Origin: Rehmannia glutinosa
Lineage: Eukaryota > Streptophyta > Magnoliopsida > Lamiales > Orobanchaceae
Length of the DNA stretch: 64,000 nt
Direction: 5' to 3'
Assembly: GCA_016081115.2 (NCBI GenBank)
Contig: JABTTQ020002621.1
Coordinates: forward strand, 62,001-126,000
Under the pieces are notes generated by a model. The model did not search any database, had not been told where the DNA came from, and saw only the letters and a program-made list of their open reading frames with translations. The translations under genes and the position numbers were made by a program. Positions 22,601 through 34,208 of the stretch are shown here, in pieces. Positions within the stretch are counted from its first letter, which is position 1; every line of letters starts with the position of its first letter.

Positions 22601-23953
22601 TTACTGAATTGACCTCTGGCCAAGCTTTGGTGCTCTTCTTTTGTGGCTCATAATCCTCAAGCTTTGCCTTAAAATGTCCATCTCTCTCTCCCTTTTGGAC
22701 TCTTGTTGTTCCATTTTGGCTAATTTTGATTGAAGAATTTCAATTATTTCTTCCTTGGCTTTTAGTTCCCTCTTCAGCTCCACTAACATCTCTTGTTCCT
22801 CTGTTTTCCAACACAGTCTTTTTTCTACAAAAACAAAGAGGTAATTAATTTAGATTTAAAAAAAAAAAAAAACTTGCTTCCTCAAGTTAATTCAACCAAA
22901 AATAACTCAAGTGTTTGTTGATTTAATACTTTGAAAGAAAGGGTTTTAATTCACAAATTCATCATTTTTCTCTTACATAATAAAGAAAACATCAGAAAGA
23001 ACATCTTATTGGAAAAAACAGAGGGGGGGAAAAGAGTACTTTTAAAACTTGTTATCCCTCCAATAAGTTGAATCTAGAAATTCATTTATAAAAAAATCAA
23101 ATCCTGTCAAACTGGACAAAAATTCTTAATTTCTTCCAGTTGCAAATTAAGCTAGAAATCTAACCGAACCGAATCGAACAGGACCCTGATCCCAATCCAT
23201 CTTAAACAATAGCAATATCCACAGCACACACCAGATTGTGTAAACTGTTGATTGTATTAAAAAAAGGGATAATAACAAAAACTACCTGAGGTTTAACCTA
23301 ATTACCAAAAATTGCATTATTTTCAAAATTACAAATAGTCCCAACACCCCTTACCTAACAAATACTCATTTTCAGGTGCAACTAATTTGTAAAACAGAAA
23401 CAAATATCAATTAGGTATTTGAAATTTTTAAAAGATAACTATGTTTTTATTTTTCTGTAATTATGTTAAATCTCAGAGATGTTTTTGTAATTATAAAAAA
23501 ATTTGAAAAATTGAAAAAAAAAAAAAAAAAACCTTGATGTGTCCTCTGAATGAGATGATCAAGCTCAACTTTAATAGCAAAATAGAGCTGTTTCCATTTC
23601 TCCACAGTCTCATCTCTCCTTTTTTCTTGCTCCAAAACCCAAAAATGGTTGCTGTTATTCAATTCCCATTGATCATTAATATTATTATTATCAAACTCTT
23701 TGATCCTTTCTTGTTTCTCTTCCAAAATCTTGCTTAGTTTTTTGACCTCATCTTTAAGTCTCTTCCTCTCTCTCTTCCATTCCGCTTGCTTGAAAGCGAA
23801 AACCATAAGGTCTCGCTCGTAAACTTGGTTCTCCGTTTCTCTTATGCACATAATCTCATCGATTTCGCCTTGGAGAAGTTTTAGTTTGTTTTTCAAACCT
23901 TCTACAACCCTTTCACTTGGGCTGTTTTTGTCTTTTGTTTGAGAACTGCCCAT
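22601..23953 (-). CDS. Plant coiled-coil protein of unknown function, two exons
   Basis: Exon 1 is 23953-23533 (421 nt). Exon 2 is 22824-22601 (224 nt, including the stop). The donor AAG/GTTTTT and acceptor TTTTTGTAG/AAAA join in phase 1 to give 214 residues. The protein is very rich in Glu, Lys and Arg with long heptad-like helices: residues about 15-90 (LKNKLKLLQGEIDEI, then QAEWKRERKRLKDEV) and the exon-2 part (ELKRELKAKEEIIEILQSKL). Conserved-looking blocks include ERDLMVFAFKQAEWKRERKR, EKWKQLYFAIKVELDHLIQR and REREMDILRQSLRIMS. I recognise this as a plant-specific coiled-coil family without known role. The N-terminus MGSSQT fits an N-myristoylation motif (Gly2, Thr6), so membrane attachment is possible. 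No signal peptide or membrane segment is present. The frame is intact, so this is the best candidate host gene here. Confidence 0.9.
23263..23500. mobile_element. AGGGATAATTAC-family MITE in the intron
   Basis: Ends resemble the family: GGGATAATAACAAAAACTAC on the left and GATGTTTTTGTAATTAT on the right, with the typical ATTACAAATAGTCCC core. It ends only about 30 bases from the 5' splice site of the coiled-coil gene's intron. Confidence 0.72.
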
Positions 23954-23979
23954 GTTGTAATAATTTTCAGACTTCAGAT

Positions 23980-23998
23980 TGTGTGTGTGTGTGTGTGT
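23980..23998. repeat. (GT)n microsatellite in the likely 5' UTR
   Basis: A GT run of nine to ten units, 27 bases upstream of the coiled-coil gene's ATG on the minus strand. Repeat length changes here would alter the leader only. Confidence 0.9.
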
Positions 23999-24171
23999 CT
24001 GTGTTGGATTGTGGTGGTGGGAGGAGGAAGAGGAGTGTTTGTCTTGAATTTGAAGACAAAGGAGTGTGGGAACATATACATGTCTTGATCAAGGCCGAAT
24101 ATTTTAGTGCATTCAATGTTGTCACTATAATTAATAATTGAAAGCGCTCTTCAAATCTGGTTGTATTCTCT

Positions 24172-24420
24172 TTAGGGATAATTAGTAAAAAACTTTAAGG
24201 TTTGGGCTAATAAAAAAAACATAAGGTTTGATTTACATTTTTCATCTTCATAAGCAAAAAAATATATCAAAAACTTATCTAATATTTCTAAAAAATACTA
24301 CAGCTTCCCCCTTAAATTTAACACATAAGCAAATCTGACAGGTTTTTTGTAATTTTGGAATATCTATGGGTTTTTTTGTAATTAGTTCAAACCTCAGGGG
24401 TGTTTTGTAATTATCCCTTC
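24172..24420. mobile_element. AGGGATAATTAC-family MITE
   Basis: Ends AGGGATAATTAGTAAAAAAC and GTTTTGTAATTATCCCT, with the family's TTTGGGCTAAT and TTAGTTCAAACC blocks. It lies in the upstream region of the coiled-coil gene. Confidence 0.78.
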
Positions 24421-25253
24421 TATTTATCCATCTTATTCCCCCTTTTCTTCCTCATCCCCGATCATCCTCCATGGAGGATAAGAAAAGTGATTTTCAATGT
24501 TTTTTAATTAACCATACTTAATTTTTGTTTGTCCTAAATAGGTGGTTTGATTCGGTTAAATAAGTTTTTCCTCATATATGGACTTTTATTCACAAGAATC
24601 AAATGAACTATTATCTAAGGATTCATGACAGAAGTGAGACCAATTTCATTGGAATCTGTTTTGTCCAGCGCTTTGTTGTGATTTAATTTTGATTCTACAG
24701 ATCACTTAGATCTATCTAGGTTTTAATTTTTTTCCAGATCTATATAGGTTAATTCATTAGAAAAAACTTACAACTGATTACAACATCAAGTAAGAAACAA
24801 TTGCAAGGCTTACAGATCATAAAGCTATACAGATTTAAATTTAAACATAATAGATCTAACTAATATGTATAATTAGAAAATCACAGTAAATGTGCTGAAC
24901 AATATACATACCAATAATAGATCTAACTAATATGTATAAATTGATCTCATCTTTATCATGAATCATCTTGTAATGGTTCATATTGAATCTTTGAACAAAA
25001 ACCCACATATGGGGACAAACTTATAAAAAAACAAAAGCGCCAAGTATGGTGGGCACTGGTCTAGAAATCCCCACATAGCACCAATTATTCTCCACCTAAC
25101 CCCGCTTGGGCCTTGTTTGGGCACTAGGCCTCAATCTCGCTTGCTAGCGCTAATACTTTTTTTTTTTTTTTGATCGGTAAATGTGTAGCGCCTAATACTT
25201 TTTAGAATACTGATCGTGGATAAACCAAAGACGTCTATTGAGGAAATATAGTT
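24421..25253. other. Intergenic, no gene seen
   Basis: AT-rich. It includes a GGGCCTTGTTTGGGCAC patch near 25110 and a T run near 25158, possibly scraps of MITEs. Nothing could be delimited. Confidence 0.4.
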
Positions 25254-26396
25254 TGTTGGAAATATGGTTTTGTATACTTTTTAGAATACTGATTGTCAAA
25301 AATATATTGTATAAAATATTGTCGATAATATACATATATATATATATATTGTTTGTTTTTTGAAAATATGGTTTTCATAAAGTAGGCATCGAACCGACTT
25401 TGGCCAAATTTTCAGTGGCTAATTATTTAATTATGAGGAATTAAATTGTAAATTATAAATCTATGCTACAAGTGGATGTTTGTAGTATTTTTATTTCTCA
25501 AAACTGAATTTTCGGTGAGTGAGAAATTAATACATGAATGGACATTATATAAAGGGACTTGAAAAGTTTCAGCTTTGTCCCACATAGATTATAAAACATA
25601 GTTTATCATAGTATAAATACTAGAATATGCTATTAGTTGGATATACTATAACATAAGTGGAAAATCACAAGTGGTCACACGTGCATGCGCGCTCGCCTAT
25701 TTGGCTCGGCATGGGCATGGCTTGGGCCATGGGCCGGCCCAGCCCTTTGGGCCCAGGTCTAGATCCACTATTGTCTTGTCACTCGAAAATGTGTTTAGCC
25801 CAGATTCAAGTAATTGTTGGGCCTGATGAACCTGGACATTGCATGTGTCTAGATTCATATGTGTCTGTTGGAGTTTGTAACTCCTGAGATAGTGGCATTG
25901 ATGGGGTTATAACTCCTCAAATAGTGGTCATTCATGGAGTTATAACACTTGGCTGTTACAAGAAAAGTAATTGCTCACTCACTTACCAGAATTAATTCTC
26001 TGCAGGTTGGATTTTGTTGTCTATAAATAGTCTGGATTTCCAATGCAGAAGTTACAATGAAAATTACATATCTCTCTGTATATTTCAAAGTATTGTTAAA
26101 AGTGTTTGTAACATTTTGAGAACACCTCATTCGTGTCCAACAACCAATTCGAAAGATGATTTTGTATCAGTGGTGCTACTGTACAAAAGAGGTTAGTCGT
26201 TTTATCTTTGGGGATACTACGTCGTACCGTGAGCATTAGCGGGGACGTATTTATCTTGCGGAAAGGGTACATATTGACTCGGCTTCTGTCCAAGACAAGT
26301 TGTAATAGTCAGTTTATATTTTGTTGTAATTTTTCTTTTCTGCTTGTAAAAGCCATTGTTGAAGCTTCCCATTATAACACACTATAATCCACAACA
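25254..26396 (+). repeat. LTR-like unit cutting a copia remnant
   Basis: Begins TGTTGGAAATATGG and ends ATCCACAACA. It shares features with the solo LTRs at 32393-33451 and 35574-36638: TCCCACATAG near the first third, and a GGGGACGTATTTATCTTGCGGAAA-like stretch (quoted in part) near 26245-26265. The copia integrase on the minus strand stops exactly at its right edge. No matching 5-bp TSD was found (TAGTT and GTGTA), so a deletion may have removed the other junction. Confidence 0.6.
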
Positions 26397-28133
26397 GTGT
26401 AACATATTCGCCAACTCTTTCACTCCGAATTATCTTAATCTGGCTGCTAAGTTGATTTTCAACTTCATTTTTATAATTTTTAAAAGCCTCCAAAGCTTAA
26501 TCTTTGCCTCTTATCAAATATGAGTAGCAAAATCTCGTACAATCATCAATGAACGTGATGAAATACTTTTTTCCACCTTTAGTTTGCACAAACTTCAGAT
26601 CACACATATTATTGTCTATCAATTCCAAAAGTGATGTGCTCCTTTCAACCGAATGAAACGGTAATTTAGCCATTTTGGCTTCAACACAAACTTCACATTT
26701 TCTTTGTGAGTTTACTTCTGGTAAACTAATTAAATCTAAATTTACCAATCTTTTTATGGCATTCAGATTTACATGTCATAATCTAATATGTCATAAATCA
26801 GAGCACTCAAGAACGTGAACAGAAGAAGATGCATTCTTATTCATTTCATCACCAAAACAACGTATAGTCATTACATTCATTTTGAACAATCCCTTGTCTA
26901 GATAACCCCTACCAAGGAACTGTCCAAACTTGCTAAGTACAAACTCTTCAGACTCATAAACTAGTCTATATCCATGGTTGACCAGCAGTGAACTCGAAAC
27001 CAGATCCTTTCGGATGTCTGGGACGTGCAACACATACTTCAGCTTTAACTCCTTGCCCGAAGTAAGCTTTAGCACCATCGTACCTACGCCAACAACATCA
27101 GAAGAAGAATGATTCCCCATGTGGAGCTTCATTCCGATTGACGGGATATATGAGGAAAATACATCCTATCAGAACATACATGGCAAGTGGCACTGGTATC
27201 CATAAACCATCCTTTCGGGTTATCCACTAAGTTGGCTTCAAACACCACTGCCAACATGTCAACGTCGGTTAGTTCTCTTTGTTCAACCATATTGATATTG
27301 GACTGTTGTTTGACTTTCTTTTTCTTCGGCTGACGGTAGTCTTTTGCCATATGGTCGGTTTGCCACAATTGCAGCAAGTCCCCTAGAACTTTCTAGCTGC
27401 CGCTTTCTTGCCTTTGTCATTAGGCCCTTTCTTTGTATTACTTGGCGAGCCATGCTCCATCAAATTGGCTTTAGATTCCACCGGATAAGCCCGAACTTAG
27501 GATCAATCCTCCTGTTGTCTTCCTCAATTCTGAGTTTGACAATCAGATCCTCTAATCTCATCTCCTTTCGCTTATGTTTGAAATAATTTTTAAAATCCCT
27601 CCAACTTGGGGGTAATTTCTCAATCAACACGACCAATTGGAATGCCTCCGGCAAGACCATTCCCTTGACAGAGATTTCATGTAGTATCAACTAGATTTTC
27701 TGAACTTGTTCCATCATGGTTTTAGAATTAACCATCACAAAATCCAAGAACTTACCGACAACAAATTTATTTGTGCTGGTATCCTCGGTTTTGTACTTCT
27801 TCTCCAAAGATTCCATAATTCTTTGTAGGATTTCACCGCACAGTACACATTGTACAGTGCATTACTAAGCCCGTTTAGGACATAGTTACGGCACAGGAAA
27901 TCACCCCGGCCCCATGCATCAAAAGTAGTACGTTTTTCAATATTAGTCTTGTTTTCAGCCACCACTTGAGCGTTCTCAGTCAAATATTTTGCCAAGCTCA
28001 GAGTGGTTATGTAAAATAATATTTTTTTGTTGCTATTTCTTGAAATCAAAACCCATAAATTTCTCTGGTTTATTAGCCTGAGCAGGAGTAATGGTCGTTG
28101 TTTTGCTTGTGCTCGCAATTTGTGAAGATACAT
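26397..28133 (-). pseudogene. Ty1/copia gag-protease-integrase remnant
   Basis: Read from 28133 down, there are gag blocks (TTLSLAKYLTENAQVV, DFLCRNYVLNGLSNALYNVY, LIEKLPPSWRDFKNY, RKEMRLEDLIVKLRIEEDNR), then a decayed zinc-knuckle region ending HMAKDYRQPKKKK. Next come protease WFMDTSATCHVC (DTSA in place of DTGA) and the pre-integrase region (LHMGNHSSSDVVGVG, VLHVPDIRKDLVS). Last is the integrase N-part with the CEVCVEAKMAKLPF zinc half and YFITFIDDCTRFCYSYL. The integrase runs on through IIRSERVGEYVT to 26402, where the LTR-like unit begins. Many frameshifts and stops are present, and reverse transcriptase and LTRs are missing. It is a different lineage from the 1.7-kb copia, to judge by its gag. 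Confidence 0.9.
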
Positions 28134-30143
28134 TAAAATAATCTTAGATTCACTTGTACTTAATATATATAATATAATTATATCTAAAAAAACTCTTAAA
28201 TAATTTGATATTTAACATTATTTTTCTCTATTATTATATTCATTTATAGTTATCAATCAAGAGATTTAAAATGAAGTAGAGAAATCACCATTTCATTCAT
28301 TTCCGCATTTATTGTACATGCCAATCATATTTGTATTACATTAAACCTCATTTTTATAACTATCCCTGTGTTTTGTTTTTTAACTTAATCCCAAATACCA
28401 TGTGAATAGGCCCTCGAATTACGTGGACGTTCAATTATGCGATAATTCATGATTCCAATCTCCGACAATATTTAAATTCATCTCCCATATCAAAATGAGT
28501 TTGAACATTCTGATAATTTTTGGATCCATTTACACCGCCAACTATGTTATCAACTATGTGGTAGTCATGTTCGGACCTGTTTCGACAAGGGTATTATAGG
28601 TTTGAGACGAATACAAATACAATCCGTTTAATTATTCATATCAAGATACACGAACATTTATAATACGGATCAACCGACATGACACGAAGTACCTATATAA
28701 TTTAAAGTTAACATGAAAAAAAAAATAACAAAATTGGAGAAAAAACTAAAATTACAATAAAAATAAATTAAATTATTAGAAAATGCATCAAATGATTTGT
28801 CCATCATCATATAGTCAACTAAAACATCACAAAATATGAAAATAATATGCAATTAAAAAATTAAATTAGTTAAATAGACCAATCGTATCGACAAAATAAC
28901 ACGCGGTTAGATCTTTACCTATTTATTTCCTGTGTTAACAAGTCCGACCTAATTTTGGCCGAACCCGCTAAAGGTTATATCTATACCTTCTAAATTCGTG
29001 TTCGATTATCATGTCGTATCAATAATTGACGCTACTACAGCCAACTCTACCCGCAAAGCGCGCCGTACGTGAAACACGTACCTAACACCATTATATTTGA
29101 AGGTTTTAATTTAATATACAGGCTCCTGTCATGAATGTGAAGTAGTAGTAGACTAGTAGTGTGAAGTGTCCCCTACAATATTGTTTTCATTTAATTTCAA
29201 ATCATTTATTGCACTCTTCAAATTTGGCTCGTGAGGGGGGCTCCTCCTTTTATTTGTGATGACCCATATTTTAGATGTTGACATAATTGTGGAAAGCAAT
29301 AAATTGATGAGAAAATAAAGAATTGATTGATATACCTAGCTATAGTCACATGTAAGTTATTTAGGTTCAATTTGGAGCCATTAGCTGATATGTGATGTTT
29401 CTGTTAGCAGAATGGTCCTACATATTTTGCAGAGAATATGTATGCAAATTTATTAGGTGACAATGACTTGGATTTATTAGGAGCATCCTAAGACTCACAT
29501 TTCTTTCTTTATTTCTTTCTTGTCATTATTATTTTTTTTTTGAATATGTAGATCATATAATATTAAGAGTAGTTTAACTTGTTCTCAAAATTAATAGTAG
29601 TTTTAACTTGAATTCGATTGTCTTTCGAATTATATTTATTTAATTCTTTGAGGAATGATGGTTTACATGTTGTTTAAATTAACTAATGACACTTAGTTCC
29701 GCTTAACGATTTGCCATCCAAAATGCTCACCATTAGTCTTGATATGGTAATTTTAATTACAATTACAATTATTTTCTATTATTCAAATCCAATCAATTAT
29801 TACTTTAGCTCTTAATCACAATTACATGGCCCAAAATTTTATACAAGGCCAATGAAGCACAACTTCTGACTATAAATAGCCCCTCTAATCTTATTAATTT
29901 ATAATGTATGCAATCTCTAGTAATTTTTGGATCCTTTGTAAATCCATTTCCTGATTTAAGTAGCAGCTTTACCCCAGATTCTACCTTGAAGAATTGGCAT
30001 TCCAAACTAACAATTTTGGAGAATTTCATAATCTCTGGATTTTTGCAGCATCAAATCTACTTCGACAATCCGATTTGTAATAATTATTGATTGGATTTTT
30101 TGAGAAGCAATAAATGGTGTTTTGTGAAAAGTAAAATTTGGAG
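28134..30143. other. Intergenic with a likely decayed hAT MITE
   Basis: No gene seen. Around 28590-29035 the sequence has the look of a hAT MITE: the right part CATGTCGTATCAATAATTGA followed by CGCTACTA, and inner ATACGGATC/AACCCG patches. No TSD could be established. 29040-30143 is AT-rich and unassigned. Confidence 0.4.
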
Positions 30144-30160
30144 CTTGTGGCAAGCTTATT

Positions 30161-31069
30161 TGTTTTTGAATAAATAGAAATATATAAAAATAAAAGAAAA
30201 GATCCTGATTACAAGCCTATCTGATAGCAAAGGAATAAAAATACTAAACTGCAGAAAAAATAACAAAATAACTTAAGAATGTAATTTAAATGAAGAGGGC
30301 GTCTTTTTCTAGAGGAATTTTGAATGGCAATTGCGTTTGTCTTTTTAGCACGCGCTCGAGTATCATCTTGATAGTCTGATAAATTTGATTGGGATATGGC
30401 ATAAACGTTGGCCCAGGATCCCCGAGCCGCAACTGTCATAACTTTCATAGCTTCTGAGGAATCATATGAGTGAATATCAAACAGAGTAGTTGCAGAGTCG
30501 CTTAGCATGGTCTCTAAACCTTCCAATTTATCTATATCAACTTGATCAAAATCAAAGTTAAGTGGGGTTTGATATTGGAGATGTTGAATCATGAGCTGAA
30601 GCCAAAGACGTTTCATCACTCTCTTTCAGTTGCGAACTTGATTCAACAACATTGGAATAAACCACTATAGCTAGCGGATTATCTTGTATCTTTGGTACGG
30701 TGTGATCTTTTGTAATCGTTTCAGCATACTTTTCTGAAATGAGACCCGAACTGCGATCTTTTTCATGCAGAGCATCAAACTGATTGCGAGTAGGGATATT
30801 TTGTTGAGGACGTGAAGGACTGATATTTTTACCATTACTAGCTGATTTTTTGTTTACGACCACAACTCTGTTATTGTCCATTTGAACTATTGGCGGTTGG
30901 ACCAAAGCAAAAGATTTCCCATTAGGATGTTGGTCTTGACACTAGAGTGGTTTTCCTCGATATAGTCCGCCCACCGTTTACAAGCAGCCATGAGAGGGGG
31001 ATGAGGTTCCTCATCTTCCACCGAGTTATCCACCGTCTTACCCTTATCCTTGGATGAATGAATAGGTTC
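30161..31069 (-). mobile_element. Retroposon-like insertion with 17-bp TSD
   Basis: CTTGTGGCAAGCTTATT occurs at 30144-30160 and 31070-31086, a duplication length typical of LINE-mediated target-primed insertion. On the minus strand the insert ends in an A/T-rich tail (about 30161-30205). It carries a partly open coding region, which is listed separately. This suggests a 5'-truncated LINE or a retrocopied transcript. Confidence 0.72.
30209..31069 (-). pseudogene. Unrecognised coding fragment inside the retroposon
   Basis: From 31069 down the translation reads VEDEEPHPPLMAACKRWADY, then after a frame change PPIVQMDNNRVVVVNKKS, SRPQQNIPTRNQFDALHEKD, and, after another shift near 30590, FDFDQVDIDKLEGLETMLSD and GSWANVYAISQSNLSDYQDD, ending with a hydrophobic stretch (YFFCSLVFLFLCYQIGL) and stop at 30209. 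The NQFDAL and NKKSASNG parts recall the ORF1 linker of plant L1-type LINEs, but I see no zinc knuckle, endonuclease or reverse transcriptase. The function is unknown and at least two frame changes are present. Confidence 0.5.
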
Positions 31070-31086
31070 CTTGTGGCAAGCTTATT

Positions 31087-31405
31087 AAGTTCAATAAAGA
31101 TAAACCATTGTAAAAACTTATTATATTAAAACCAATTCGTGAAAATCGGGTAGTAGCTATACTACCCGATTAAAGACTCTTAAGCGCAAACCATAAGTTT
31201 GGGATTCGATTCTCGTTGCTCCTCTCCGTTCAGAATTTGTACTAATAAAAACCCATTTCTTATATGAACAATTTTTAAAAGGTAAGCTAGCCTTGGCAGC
31301 TTATCTAAGTTACTGTTACAAAAGTGTAGTTCATATCTGATTTAAAGAGTAAAGTATTGTATATGATTTTTTTTTTACTTTTCTTTTCGTATAATTAGTT
31401 AGTTA
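31087..31405. other. Intergenic, no gene seen
   Basis: AT-rich. It contains a short palindromic pair CGGGTAGTAG/CTACTACCCG near 31147-31170. Nothing else was recognised. Confidence 0.4.
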
Positions 31406-31413
31406 TATGGGAC

Positions 31414-31849
31414 TAGGGATGACAATAGAATAGGGTGGGTCAAATATCTAAAGACCTAGACTCGCTCCGTCCTTGGAACGAGTCAGAGCGGGTGGCCCGT
31501 TGGGGGTCGCGGGGCGGGTCGAGCCGTCCTGCTACGAATTAAATAAATTTGAACAAAAAATAAAAAAAGAAAAATAATATATTTTCTAATATATTTGTAA
31601 AATCTTCTTTACAAAAGTTGTTATTTTTAATTTATAAATGCTAGATATTATATTAAAGATAAATATTATATTATAATATATATTATATATGCAAAAAATA
31701 TATATTTTTTGAAAAGGCAAATTATATATTGAAAAACTAGGCTAGGCGGAGCGGGTACTCACAAGACAGAAACCCAGACATGTCTCGTGTTGTCGCGTGT
31801 CACGAGACGGGACGGGTGCCTATGGGTCGAGGCAAAATTGGCATCCCTA
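31414..31849. mobile_element. hAT-type MITE
   Basis: 436 bp, ends TAGGGATGACAAT and ATTGGCATCCCTA, flanked by TATGGGAC and TACGAGAC (6 of 8 match). GC-rich GCGGGTC subterminal parts and an AT-rich core. Confidence 0.82.
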
Positions 31850-31857
31850 TACGAGAC

Positions 31858-32387
31858 ATGAAAAACTTGGCGTCTGATACGTACGAATATATTATGAACA
31901 TTTGTAAAACATTATGGTTACAAAATCTGCAAAAAAATAGGGAAATGATAAATATATGCATTTATTAATGTATGAATAAAATACGAATGTAAGAGGATTA
32001 TTCAGAAGTAAAATTACGGCTAATTTTGATATTATTTTTATTGGAATCATACTTATACTAATATTTTAGACTAATATAAGTATATAATATAAAGTGATTT
32101 TAGGTTATTTAAATATTAAAAAAATATTAAAATGAAGTATAATTCGGCAAAAATTATATGGATAATTATAATACATGTATAAAACGTTGTATTTCAAAAT
32201 CACATAATATTACGCGATGCTTCTAAATGTATACGGGGAACGAAAATACTTTTCAATTATATTTATGTATGAATATTAATACGGGTATAATACGCGTTTT
32301 AACTAATCATATTCTGAAAATGTCCAAAATAACATCTAATAATCTAAAAGAAAAATAAAGAATAAAAAGTTTAAATAATACTTGGTG
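31858..32387. other. Intergenic, no gene seen
   Basis: AT-rich with many ATACG/CGTAT words. No element was delimited. Confidence 0.4.
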
Positions 32388-32392
32388 ATAAG

Positions 32393-33451
32393 TGTTGGGT
32401 AAAATTTTTCGGTGTATGGTTTCGCTTTAAAAATGGTTGGGATAATGTATAGGCCAAGTCGAGGCGGACTAGATTCTGTCTCCGCAAGACGAAAAACGCC
32501 CGTATACTAGTGCTTACGGTTCGCCCCAAGGCCGCCTAAGATATAACGACTTTACTGATCCGATTAGCAAAGACAAAGAAACCGGAACAACGGCCGAACA
32601 AACAAAAGTTCGAACTTTCAAGCTTTGAACGAAGGGAAAAATCAATATGCTCGTATGATGCAAATGACAAAGGTTATTATCTGTGTTTTTCGTATATCAA
32701 ATCATCTGCAGGGGCTTCAATATTATAGGCAATGAAGTGCCGTGACGGAAAATTGCGTCAGAAGGAGCACGACCAGCGCGACGGCCGTGCTGCGCCGTCT
32801 TGCGCGGCGCCGAACTCTCTCGGCCTCGACAAAGATTTACCAGCGCACGGCGTCGCTGGTGCTACAACTCTCTCAGAGGGAGCACGACCCGACCGCACGG
32901 GCCGTGCTCCCGCCCGTGCGCGAGGCCGAAGCATTCCCAGTTTGAACTTATTTAATTAATTACAAAAAATTAATTAAACATTTATTTTTAAAGGTTTTCG
33001 GTCCAAAAAGAATAAGGGCCCAAGCCAGATCCGCGATCGACCGAGCCTGAGTTTAGCTACTGGGCGGGCGGTGTTTGAACCAAACCCACAAGCATGTAGG
33101 TCCTCTCCCCTTTAAAAACTTGCGGTGCCCCCAATGGCCCAAACCCATTTGTCCAACTTGGGATAAATAAAGTGTGCAAACTTTTGATCCTTTTCCTATG
33201 TGGGATGGAGCATCTCTCCTCCCCCACATTTTCCATTTTCCATACCATTTATTTGTGTTAAGTGGCTAACTTCTAGCATTAATTTCTCATTCACCCGGAA
33301 TCGGTTTTGAGAAATTTCAAATGCTATTCTCATCTACTCTCTTAGTAGAATTTTTACAAATAGTTTAATTCCATTTTTCACAAATGGAAACCACTTAATT
33401 AATTGGTCAAAATCGGGTCAACACCCAATTTCCCAAAGACCAATTCCAACA
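32393..33451 (-). mobile_element. Solo LTR (copy 1 of a 1.06-kb family)
   Basis: 1059 bp, TGTTGG..CCAACA ends, perfect TSD ATAAG (32388-32392 and 33452-33456). It is the reverse-complement relative of 35574-36638, sharing the stretches around TCCCACATAGG, CCCCTTTAAAAACTTG and GGCCCAAACCCA. There is no internal element domain, so it arose by recombination between two LTRs. GC-rich reading frames inside (32732-32959) are not genes. Confidence 0.92.
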
Positions 33452-33456
33452 ATAAG

Positions 33457-34208
33457 AACACTTGACCAACACCCTTTTTCCCCTCCGAAAAATAGGGTGT
33501 GAAAAAGTGTGCACTGATGGAAGGCAATAATTCCTGACATCAATCAAATCTGTATTCTGAAATATTTCCAAAATTTCAAGCTGCCTATAATTCATTGTCC
33601 GGCTTGACTGCCAATTGCAGGGTCATAATTTTAGGATTTCTAGTTAAGGAACGTAAATATTAAATAGGAAGCTTATTCTTATATGGTTAAAGTATTAAGA
33701 TTGCCAGTAATTATACTTAAATCAGCATGTAATTGAGGAGGATAATTGAAGATAAAAAATATTGTAATGTAGCAATAATGCTAGTAGTGAATGAAAATGA
33801 GAAGGTATATAATTAAAACGAAAAACAATTCAATTATTTTGTGATGCTGCTTTTTAGGGCATATCACTTTAAATTAGGGTTTCTGAATAAGTTTTTTTTC
33901 TAGGGGGAAGTCTTCCAGTTCTTCTTTTCCCAAAGTTGGAAGTGTTCTACTGGAAACTTGCCACATAAGCAAGCGTTAGGGGGTCCCTGGGGTTGCCATA
34001 CAAGCAAACGTTAGGGGGTTCCTCGAGTTGTCCAGTGAGGCTCATCCGACGCTCAAGTCAGTATGTTGTTCGAGAGAGAGTAAACAGTAATCGAATACTG
34101 GATTTATTGTGTATGATTGTAGGAGTAATTATGAGTTAGATAACTTACAAATGAAGATGAGAGACTTTTTTATATCTGAGTAGTGCGCCTCGTGAGCCGC
34201 GTAGGAGT
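33457..34208. other. Intergenic, possible LTR scrap
   Basis: No gene seen. 33890-34110 contains GCAAGCGTTAGGGGGT / GCAAACGTTAGGGGGT repeats and CCGACGCTCAAGTCA. The latter also occurs at 63277-63290 and is common in plant LTRs. Confidence 0.4.

Noticed and set aside
25657..25887. 76-codon open frame in GC-richer DNA
   Set aside because: Within the LTR-like unit 25254-26396; no recognisable domain.
31147..31170. CGGGTAGTAG/CTACTACCCG inverted pair as terminator or regulatory site
   Set aside because: Isolated short palindrome with no gene next to it; probably chance or MITE scrap.
32732..32959. GC-rich open frames of about 70 codons
   Set aside because: They lie inside a solo LTR with clear ends and TSD; no domain was recognised, and openness follows from GC content.
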